DNA of 64,000 nt from positions 27,085,624 to 27,149,623 of the forward strand of contig CM017555.1 of NCBI GenBank assembly GCA_007844125.1, read 5' to 3'. The position numbers and the translations under genes are program-made. How positions within the stretch are numbered: position 1 is the stretch's first letter; each line of letters begins with the position of its first letter. The DNA comes from Sinonovacula constricta. Taxonomy: Eukaryota > Mollusca > Bivalvia > Cardiida > Solecurtidae. Below are positions 13,501-25,500 of the stretch, one piece after another. Under the pieces are notes generated by a model. It made no database searches. It had not been told where the DNA came from and saw only the letters and a list, made by a program, of their open reading frames with translations.

Positions 13501-16500
13501 CCTCCTAAGACTCTTACATATGTGCTTATTAGACTAAGAGTAAATACTGAAAATAAACATTAAGTAAACAATCCAGTTCTTCATCAGTTTTACAAACACA
13601 TAAAAACTTGACTGTTTTTCACTTACACTTTCTTTCTCCATGTAAGACTTGTAAATAGGCATGGTGATATAGTTGGCAGTTTGTTCCTTTGGCAAGATCG
13701 AGTTGATCCCTACAGCTTGTGTCCCTTCTTTGGCATTTGGTGTAGTCATATCATCAGCTGCATGCAAGAAGAGAACATTTATTATATTATAATTCTGCGA
13801 TTTTTTTATCTTCTACTTACAAAATGTATATATGGATGGATGACTTAAATTAAAGGTGGCTATCCTATAGCAAATACAATGAACAAAATCATATTCCTGT
13901 TTTGGGTGGGAAACTGGGCATAGTTTCTGCATACATTCAAGCTATAGTCTAAATAAAGATGATTTTAAACACTTACCACAATTAATTTATTGTAAATTGT
14001 AAAAAGCTTGCTGTAAATTTTTAATCTGTTTACATCTGTAAAAAAGCATATTTTCTGCTAAAAATAGATACTGACGTCAGAGCGAATAACCCAGATGATG
14101 CTCTAATGTGATCTCAAAAGTCAATGGCTTTCTTGGTTTAAAAATAGCTAACAGTGCAGCATTGCTATGACAGCAAATGCCTGTCTGTAATGACGATTCG
14201 GGTGTTATGCTGCAATTTTCATATAGATATTGGACATCAATAAATTGCATATTGGGGGATTTTTCCAATTTTATATGGTTGTTTACAGAAAAAAAATCTG
14301 CAAGCCAGGGGCTTATGAATACCCCTTGCTCACTGTTTGTCAATCTCTCTTAAGCATGTATTAATGTCTTAAATATAGTAAAAGGGTGTATTTGACAGTT
14401 CAGACCAATTTCCGTACAATTTCCAAATCATTGTTACCTGAAATAGGTCCTGCAAAATGCTGTTCATTGATGCCCTAGATCTGAATGAACAGAAAAGCAT
14501 AATCCCCACTTGGCACTGCAAAGAGGTGTCTTCAATCTGAGCCATACAGTGGTAAACCAAGAAAACCAAGTGACAGCTTACTTTGAGATCATGTTACATT
14601 GTCATTCATGTAATTGGCTCTGATGTAGATATCTAGTTTTTGGAAGAGATCATGCTTGTGCGTGTTTATAGATTTAGAAAGGAAGAACTTCTTTTCATGA
14701 TTTGTACTTTGTAACAATATAGTTAGTGTTGAAAACTGTCTTTTCTTGGGCTAAAGTACAAGTTTATGCAGAAATTTTGCCCAAATTCTTCACAGCAGTG
14801 GTAAGGCAAACTGTTGAATACCACCTTTAACAGAAGTTAATTACTTCCGCAACTTTTACCTGATCTTAACGAAAATGCAGGTGCACAGGTTCCTATGTTA
14901 CAAAATGTGATTATGAAGTCTCAATAAAACTGATGAAAAAATGTAGGTGACGAGGCCTGGAAGAAATAGGGTCCGCAGACAGACACAACTACCTCCAGTA
15001 TACCCACATCCCCTCAACAAATTATGTTTGTTTTGCTTTTGAAATACATTGCAGCAATCATTTATGAACATTATAGCAACGTCTAGCTTTTTGGTGGAGG
15101 AAAACCCAAGACACATGTCTGGGTAGAACCACCGGTGCACTGCAAGTCAGATGGAAGACCTTCTCACATGAAGTCCTTCGCATGTAACAGGACTCAAACC
15201 AATGTGGTGAGAGGCATAGCAGTCAAGGAGTTACAAATCGGCAACTCTACCACTATGCCACAGGCACCCCACAATTATGTTTCTTGGAGGATAATAAACA
15301 TGTGACATACTAGTAATTTTATACAACTTATAGTCTTTACAACTACACCATGTTCACTCTGCACGGTTCAAAATCCCTATTACTCTTTCAGTATTTTGCT
15401 TAAAAAAAAAGACCCTCAAAATGAATGGTAAAAGAAGAAGTCTACTTACAGTTTAGATCCAAAAAGAGTACAGGTCGGTGTTGCTCCATATCTGCCGGCT
15501 TGTCCCTGAAATGAGTAAATGTAAAATAAACAAAAAATAAATAATAAAGCTGTGTTAACTTGCGAGAGAAACTTCTAAGTGACATTGAAGGTGAAAGAAG
15601 GGCAATGCATGCATTTAAAAGCACTGTAATATGCTTTGTTTTATTTTTAGAAAGATATCAAAGAGACATGATGATGGCCATTTAGCAATGCCCAGCTATT
15701 TTTGTGGGGGATGACACACTGGTGCACTGCATGTCAGCAGGAAGACCTTCACTCATTCCTCTGCCATGACCTGGAATTGAACCCACATTGCACGAATCTA
15801 ATGGGGTCTAAAAGAGTACAAGTTTGCCACTATCCCTTGATCATCGGCACCTCTTTGTTTTGTGTAGCCGACAAGAGCTATGGCTATAAGTGATATAAAT
15901 TCCCAACCCCACATTTTTTTAACAGTGATTTATGGGAAGGGTGGATTGAGAGATGGACCTAAGTAACTCCTATATAACCTTACTATAGTAGGGGTTTGAC
16001 AATGGCTGTCACATGACCATGGGCTCAATATGCATGTTTCCTTAAGTTGATGTCAAATTCCTACACAAAATCCAACTGAGAAATATCATTATCAACTATC
16101 ATGATGAAATGTGAAGCTCTATTTCGAGCTATGAATCTGGTGGTTGAGATTAGAAGCCTAATAGTACTTGCAAACTTAGACCTGAGAATTGGGCAAAGTC
16201 ATTGTTGAAGTACATGGAAAAGCTCTCCCTCTTTCACCCTTAGCTTAGGCAAAGCTGGTATTAACAAGGACTTAGACAAATAGTGTAGATCCAGATCAGC
16301 TGGCACCCTCCTGGAGTGTGATCAGGATCTGCACTATTTTCTGCAGTCTCCAGCAATGAGGCTTTTATCCCCGTCAGGAAGTTTTGAGCCAATAAATAAG
16401 AATTCAGTATTGACTATTAACAAATGTAGCAGGCTAAGATTTCGTTTTGAGAACTAAGTAGTATTCTTTTTTATTTTTATATTGCATAAACCTTTATTCA

Positions 16501-19500
16501 TTTGACAACATCTTCCTATGACATTAACAATGACTACAAGCAATATAGGGTTTGGAAGTGGAATTAAGGATTCCAAATGAAGTCATCTCAGAGATTTTAA
16601 AAAATATATACGAGGTATCTTGTTTCTTTTTTTTTTGTTACATTGCTCCAACACAATCATGGTCATATTGGCTACATCCAGCTTATAATTGGTGTTGGAA
16701 AATCCCAGACTTATGTCTGGGTAGAACCACTGTCACACCACAGTTTATATATGTTACAAGTCTGCATACCAGTCTGCTGGAGCCCCAGGTATGGCACTGC
16801 CTGCCGCAGGTACCAGGACAGCATTTCTCTCTTCTGTCAGAGATACCCACTGGTCTATAAGGGCTCGCTCTCTATCACAGTCTGCTTCTGACTTGTCTGA
16901 AAATATTTATTAGGTTTATATATAAACATACAACTGGTATATATGTAAACACAACACACACACTGGTCCATAAGGGCCCAAATTATAAGTGAATGGTTAT
17001 ATTGGGGACATTCATCGATGGTGGAACAGAACCTTAAGATCTCACCATGACCAAAACACAAACTTAGTCATGATAAAGTGAGAATTTACAATTTGGCAAC
17101 AGGTGCCCCTGTAATAGGAAACACTTGTTTGTCATAGTCCACTTTCAACCTAGTGATAGTTCAGCTGATGTTACAATTAGCCACCTTGTTCATGGGTCTT
17201 CATTTAATACCATATACTACACTCCTAAAACCAGTTACGTTTTGCTGTGCTACAGTACCACTGCCATCTTGAAAAGCATGTGAACTAAGTGCTAATAATG
17301 CTTGTGTAAATTGATATCTGTGTCAATGTAAGAATGTTTCATATCATTTACATGTAATCAAATTAAATACCAATGTATTGTACATGTGACATTGCTTAGA
17401 CTGTTTATAAAACTATTTCAAAATATAATAATCTGGTTCAAATCTTGATTTATCTTTAATATCCCCATACCTTGTTTATTTATGAGTTTCTGTATCTGAC
17501 TATCCAGATACTTATGTCGCCTTTCCAATGCATCGCTCCATCGCTCACGTAGAAGATTGAGATCCTCTTCCTGGTAGCTATCCAAGCCTTTCTGTAACTT
17601 GGAGCGGGCGCAGATACAGCCAATCGACAGACTGCTGATGCTATCACAGATGAGGGGAAGTGTTCCAGAATCTGCTTGGGGATTGACACGACAGACAATT
17701 CTTCGGGCATGGCCCTGTGTGAGGATAAGATTTATTTTAGGATATTATTGTTTTTTAAATATTCACAGCGACAAAATATTGTAATTATAGCAACATCTTG
17801 TTATTTTGGTGGAGAAAGACTCCAGACAAATGTCTGGGTAGAACCACCTGCCCATCGCAGGTAAGCTGGAAGACCGCCTCACATTAAGTCCTTTACCACA
17901 AATGGGACTTGAGCTCACATGGTGAGAGGCTAAGCAGTTGGAGAAGTTACAAGTCAGTGACTCTAGCACAACACCACAGGCACCACTCTATTTCTTAAAT
18001 AAACCCTATATTTGGGTACTGACTGAAAAATGCCTCAATGATACTATGCTACTCAATTTGAATAAAAAAGGGTTTTGAGGTTAAATAAAAGAGTTAAATT
18101 ATGGTTATTTTTTTCACAACCTAATTTTAAAGAAGAATTTGCATTAAAGAGGAAGAATACACCTTATATTCTGCTTTGCCAAAGTTTCTAAAAAATATAA
18201 CAAAGGCCAGAACTGAGTTAAAATCAAGCAGTTATGATCTGCGCTACTGGGCATGGTACTTCCAAGTTCTGTAAGTTATATAAAAAATCTGACCAACCAT
18301 ATTAGAGATATCGTGGAGACAAATCTCTACTACAGATGGTCCTACAGACATGACTCCAATAATTATAAGACCCCGCTGCTATGGCAAATTTTACTTATGC
18401 GATCATTAAATCTTTAATGCTGTTAATGTTGTTTGTTCAGGTCAGGTTCATTGACTTCAATGCATCCTTAAACCCCAGTTCATTAACCTTTCATTCCTTA
18501 CCATGACAAGAGGTTTCAAATTCAACATATCTCCTCCCACCTGTCCAAGTTTAAAAACTCCAGCACTGGACAACCTCTCCCAGGCTCCACCCACCAAGAC
18601 TACAAATCACCACCCACCTGTCAAAGTTAACTTCAGCACATCATACCCCCAAGACTTCTCCCACAAAGACTACACGTCTCCACCTACCTGAGATGGAATG
18701 TTCCAGCACTGGGTACCTCTCCCAGGTGCCACCCACCACAACTACAAGTCTCTACTCACCAGTCTGAGTTGAAAGACTCCAGTACTGGGTACCTCTCCCA
18801 GGTGCCACCCACCACAACTTTAAGTCTCCACCCACCAGTCTGAGTTGAAAGACTCCAGTACTGGGCACCTCTCCCAGGCGCCATACACCACAACTACAAG
18901 TCTCTACCCACCTGTCTGAGCTGGAAGACTCCAGCACTCCCCTCTCCCAGGTGCCACACACCACAACTACAAGTCTCTACCCACCTGTCTGAGTTGAAAG
19001 ACTCCAGCACTGGGCACCTCTCCCAGGCGCCACCCACCACATCTACAAGTCTCTACTCACCAGTCTGAGTTGGAAGACTCCAGCACTGGGCACCTCTCCC
19101 AGGTGCCACACACCACAACTACATGTCTCTACCCACCTGTCTGAGTTGGAAGACTCCAGCACTGGGCACCTCACCCAGGCGCCACCCACCACAACTACAA
19201 GTCTCTACCCACCTGTCTGAGTTGGAAGACTCCAGCACTGGGTACCTCTACCAGGTGCCACCCACCAAGACTACAAGTCTCTACCCACCTGTCTGAGTTG
19301 GAAGACTCCAGCACTGGGTACTTCTCCCTGGGTCTTCACCTCTACTGGAGCATACTCTCCCTGGTCATTAACCTCATGGATTTCCGTCCACAGCTCGATC
19401 TTACGCGTCACCTCATGCCATCTGGGATACAAGCATTTCTCAAATTATCATCTATGTAATCATTATTGATATTATCATCACAAAACATCATGTTTTTTTT

Positions 19501-22500
19501 TAACCATTCAATCTTTGCATATTATTGTCTGGATATTTTGGATATAAATTTCAAATACTATAGTTCCAAAAAAATTAACGGCAGACCTTAGCCTAGAATG
19601 CAAATTTTGTCTTTGGATATGACAATGACATGTTGTTTAATTTGAAATTCAACCATAATATGAAAACCATTCTTGTCCCTAACCTTTGTTTTGTATTGTT
19701 TGTTTTTCAATACATAGCACTGACACCATGAAAACACATATATTGGCGATATTCAGACTAATTAACGATGGCATAAAAACAACAACATGACTTATGTCTG
19801 GGTAGAACTACCAGCATACAATAGGCATACCCTTTGAACTGTCTTTATTTAATTGCATATATGCTCCATGGTTGTCCCTGATCCTAAATGTCTGCTAAAG
19901 AGTAAACTGATTTTGAGTGGTTCCTCTTAAACAGTTAAGAGCATAAACAGCACTATTGCTGAATAATATCCATTATGTATAAATTTCTGTTGCTTTTCAC
20001 ATTGTACAAGCACTTACCTATCCACTAGGGAGTTGCAGCGAGCGATGCTGTCATGCACTAGAAGCGTTCTGACCAAACCCAACGACCTTGTGACCCCAGA
20101 CCTCAATAGACAGCGCCCCCTCCTGGGCATGTTCGATAAATTCCTCGGACATATACACTTTAAAGTCCTGAAATGAAGCAATTCAAAATTCAATATCAAG
20201 CCATATACACATTTAAGGATATAAGGGAAAAAGGATATTTTCTAATCAAAATAAGAAAAATTCCTGTTTTAAGACTTAACAAAAGGGACCAAGGGCTGTC
20301 TTTTTCAGTGCAATTATAAAATACATGCTGGGGTTTTAATAGTTTTTTGATACTTAAGTATATTAATTTAAGGAAAAAGGACGGTGCAATGTCTAAGAAA
20401 CGAGTTTTCAAAGGACTGGTACACAAAAGGAATTTTGAAAAAATCTAGATATCTATGTAACCTCCGGGGCTCCTACAGTTTAAAACAAAATGAGAGCTTT
20501 GCTAGGTAAAGGATTATGACTGAAGGTCAAGCCACAGTTTGCTAAGAAAAATAACGAAGGGTAATAACTCTTGAACAAAAATTGTAATCTCAATTATCTC
20601 TCCTTCATGCATAAAAACACATCAACATCAATCATCGATGTAACCTATGAAGAAATTCTGATGAGTAATAAGGAGGAGTTATCTGCACAACAAACTGCTA
20701 ATGGAGGGACATTTACACTCACACTTTACCATAATAATGCACTTCAGGCATCAAATTTAAAAAAAACTCGAACAAAAAAAAAAAAAAGACCTAAACATGA
20801 CATCTTTACCATGCTGTTTTGTTTTTGCAAGCACTTCTTACTAAAATTCTGTAGAATGTTGCTTACCCTTTCATGTGAAAACTTGACAGTCTTGGTGTCC
20901 CTTTCCCGACTGGAGGTGTCAGGATGGATGTCAGGTGGGACTGAGGTGGGCATGTCCGTGCCCCAAAAGAGGTATTGACAGAACACAAAGTTGGACAGGT
21001 CCTTTGGAAGGCCCCGTGCTTCATGGATTTTTACCTGTATAGAGATAAAAGATTGGTTAATAATGCCTAACTAGATGTTTGTAGGTTTGGTATTTCGATA
21101 GATCACACCAACTCAGATGGGGCAATATTGTTAATGTCTACCTATTATAGATAGTTTCCATGTGATGTCATCGACACTACTAAGACAGTTTAAGGCAGCC
21201 ATCTTTGTGGGCAGAAACTAATGCAGGCCGAAAAATCGGGAAATATGTGCTGTATTAAACTCACCACTGTGTTTTTATTTTTCAGTCTATTTAACTGAAT
21301 TTTATATCAAATTTAACAGCTTTTATAAAGTATTAATAATATCAAAACTATATTTTGATAGTTTAAAAGGTTAAAGAAATACAACCAAAAATGATACACT
21401 GTTCATTTGGTTTTAAATATGAGCCAATACTTTTATTTATTTATGTGTATTAATTCTGTGTGCATTTATCAATTGTAAAAATATTGTATTCTAAAAATAT
21501 GAATTTCAAGAGCTTTCCAATGGTGTATAGCTTTTAATTTTCGGACCACAAATGAAGAAATTACAAGAAAATAAAATTTACCCTTCTATACAATTCATAT
21601 GAAAATCCCTTGAAGTTACCATCAAAGATGGCTGCCAAGATAAGGGATTTTCACTAATGTGGAAACTATCTAGTGGCAGAGGAACACTGCAAACAAACCT
21701 CTAAGAAGAACTCCCAGGACTCGTACCCACTTGCTGAAGGACTGATGAACTACAATTTTACACTGTTGTTACTTTAATCATTGGCTTACATTATAAACAA
21801 AACAATAACACAAAGTAAGACATGTACTTAATCAGTCATTGTGATTTGTTAATCTTGCTGGAGAGAAATTGTAGGGTTTATTGTATATAATACTTATTTG
21901 GGTTTATCAATCCACCAATGTTTTATTTATGCAAAGAGAATGTTCACCTGGAGCAGATTTGCTGCTGTCTTTATTGTGATACTATGCCAAACAGATCTGA
22001 CACAAGTGTACAATGCCATACCAAATCACATAATTCTGACACTGGTCCAACCAGTTGTGGAATTACCCTTATTAGCTGATCCTAGGCCAGGGAGTTATAC
22101 CACTACCATTGTTTGGCAATTTTTGTATATCCTGGCCTGTGTTTGAACCAATGGCCTACAGTACTTTGACCGTCCACTCAATCTCCTGATACCCAAGCAA
22201 AGATGTCACTTCAACAATGCCTTTAATAAATGGGCATAAAAAACAATTTAGAAACCTAGAGCTAATAGATCCATCAATTTAACAACTGAAAAAGGGTTAT
22301 TTTTCAGATTGTTGACCTAGAACTAACAGATCATCAATTAAACAACTAAAAAAAGGTTATTTTCAGACTGTTGACCTAAACCTATCAGATTGTCAATTAA
22401 ACAACTGAAAAAGGTTATTTTTCAGACTGTTGACCCAGAGCTAAGAGATCATCAAATAAACATCTGAAAAAGATAGTTTTCCGATTAGAGACCATCAGAT

Positions 22501-25500
22501 AACATCTATCAATTTACCCTTATTATGAGGGGTGTCCCCACAGGCAAGCTGTTCTCATCATCGCTGTCATCACAGTGAATATCTGCATACCGATCCATTA
22601 TTGCTCCTCCTAGTTTAGAGATCTCCACGTGCAGTTTGCCTGCAACCTGTATAAGCAATAAGGAATAAGAAACAATGTCAGTGTTATGTCTGTTTTTACA
22701 ATGAATAAATTTGTTTGCTTGATTGTTTGCTGGGTTTATCATCCAACCAACAGTATTTTACTTGTTTAGGGATGGTGGCCACTTGAAGCAGATATAGTGC
22801 TGCCTTCACTGTGTATTCCATTCTGTGAACACCTGGCATGATACCACACCCAGTCACATTATCCTGGTACCAGGACCTGTATTCACCAACCATTGTTAAG
22901 TCTAAGTCATGACTTAAGCTGAACTCACAATATAAATACCAACAAAGCTAAGCTTATTTATGAAGTTTCATTGTGATTTTAAGCTCAAAGTAGCAAAGTT
23001 AAAGTATCAAGCAAAAATACAGACATGTAGCTAAATACATAATGAAGGTATTGTGGATTGAAATCTATGACTTGAGCATTGCTTACTTAAAAATAGTTGC
23101 TGAATACAGGCCCAGGTCAATCACTTCTGAAACTAACCTTATATTTGATTGAGTAGAGCTAGGGCAGTACCATTATTAACAACCTTAGTATGTTGCAATC
23201 AATGATTGAATCAGGGGCCTCCTGTGCCAGGAGCCAATGCTCTATTCATTGTACTAACAGGGCCGGTCAAGTGTTAGTCACATAACATTTACTGAAATAC
23301 TCATCCTCTCCAAATTGTCCTACTTAACAAAAGGTACTCATAGCTGGCTCCTAGACTTTTTTTTCATCTTTAGCCATTTTACAAGCATATCCTTTTCTTT
23401 TTAACCAAAGACTTTTGAGAAGTCATAATAAAATTCAAAACATCAATGAAAGGTTAATAAAATTTGACGATTAATTAATTCAGGCAGAATTTTGTAGATA
23501 TTTAATTAAATAAGTCAGGTTTATTTTTCTGTATAATTGGTTGAATAGAATTTGTGGCCAGCGTGTTTTATTTTAAAGACTGTGTATGTGTCATTTGTTT
23601 TTGTTTTTTGATATTACGGCACACCAACACTTTATATAGGTCATATGGTGCCGAATACAGTTAATTTTAAAGTGAACTGAATATATATAATCAGGTTAAA
23701 ATCTAAATATAAAGTAGAAATATAAAAATCTATAAGGTTAAGATAATGTGAAATATAATTGTAAACAGGTTAACATATTAAACAACTTAAAAATTTATAA
23801 CTTATTAATAATACCAATCTTATTTAGGAAGCAAACAAGCTTAGAATCAGACACTGTTTTAAATAGTTTGTATATCTTATTGATATAAAATACTTAGACC
23901 GAATATGGTCTCAATACAATGTCATAAAATATGATTAAATGTAAGAGGTTCCTGGCAAGGAACACATTCAGGTTGAACTTCTCTTTTTAAAAGATATAAA
24001 TGAGTTAATCTGGTATGTCCAATGCGACAGCGGGTAAGAGCTACGTCTTCCCGCCTACTTTCTCTGCAAATAGAGATATTGGCACCGTCATTAGGTTTAT
24101 TATGTGTAATTTGTTGTAAAAATAGTATTGTCACAACTTGTTTGCCATTTGGTTGAAATATATCGATTAATAAGTGGTTTAAAATCTGTGTGTAGGATGC
24201 AAAGATCTGTCTCAGAAAGGACTTAAGCAGATTATGTGTGTTTCAATATCCTCCAACTTTAACAATCACCCACACCAACAGGAGTGTCTAAGTTCTCAGA
24301 GAGTCCTTCTTTTTAATTCAAATTGTCTATATTGTCTAGTCCTATTCAGCATTTTATTATAAAAAAAACCAGGAATGAATTGTGAATTCATTAATCATAT
24401 TAAGGCAAACATATCTTCCCCTTCAGTGAAAAAAAAAGAATTTAAATTATATATATTGTCTAGTCCAATTTCACTCTTTCCTGCAAGATAACAACAAAAT
24501 TTTATTTATAAGTACAAGAACAAAATTGTCTTCTTTTAAGCAAGGACATAGCACACAAATTTCTATGCCTGAAAAAACCTTCAGTGAAAAATGAATTCCA
24601 ATTATGTTCAATGTCTGGAGCAATGTGACACTTTCTTGTAAAAGTTTTACATGTTTTATATATGCCTCATACGAAAACAAAATTGTGTCTACATTTATCA
24701 TAAGAACTGACACAGCAGGCAAACATACTTACAAAAAAATGACTGCAGTAAAAATATCTACAACTTAGAGAGACGTACAGTAAAAAGAAGTATTTCAAAT
24801 GTGTATAATGTTTGGACAAATTTTACAATTACTTCCACATATTTGTTTTTTTTTATATATGAATGGCAACAACAAATTCAGGTCATTACAGCTGACTTCC
24901 TGTGTGCCAGTGGTTCTACTCAGACATTTGTCTGGGGTCTTCCTGCAAAAAAACGCTGGACATCACTTAAATGACCATAATTGGTTGCTGCACTGTATTT
25001 AAAAAACAAAACAAAAAACATTTACTACCTTTCTTCAAATTTGTTTCACATTGCATTGTTTCTTTAGTTACAGCTCCCTTCTAATAACCTAATATATAAG
25101 CAAATAAAATGTATGTTGGATGGTATTGACCCTTACATAAATATGGATGACATCCATCAATTTATTAATAAAAATAAGACAAAAAAAAATTTGTACGTAA
25201 AATCTGAAGAATCTGTTTTATATAAAACTTTCAGTGTTGTGGTCACTTTGAGTCCATGTAATTGATGATTACTACCTTTTATGACGTATATAAAAATTCT
25301 CTCAATTTGATTGGTTGCTTTTAATCATATTGAAATGTGAGTTAAAAAGTAGTTCCATATCAACAGTCTGTATACAATTATAATACAGAAAAGATATTCA
25401 GCTGACAGCTTTTTTGTGTCTTCAAAGACCAATAATTGCTTTCTCTACCAGTGAGTCTGCATCTTATTTTTCAGTGAATCACCCCCTAGTATATCTCATT

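Larger units (their letters stand above)
13758..15449 (-). other. Intron between exons 12 and 13
   Basis: Mostly repeats: an inverted partial MITE family 1 piece (about 14060-14340), a fuller MITE family 1 copy (14385-14833) and a SINE (15041-15272). 13800-14050 shows nothing specific. Confidence 0.7.
15506..16769 (-). other. Intron between exons 11 and 12
   Basis: Holds SINE family 1 (15670-15852), a family 3 repeat (16245-16380) and a SINE tail (16638-16745). The remainder is AT-rich with nothing recognisable. Confidence 0.7.

Noticed and set aside
20571..20978. 135-codon plus-strand open frame
   Set aside because: Runs antisense across exon 7 and a poly-A stretch; no recognisable domain.
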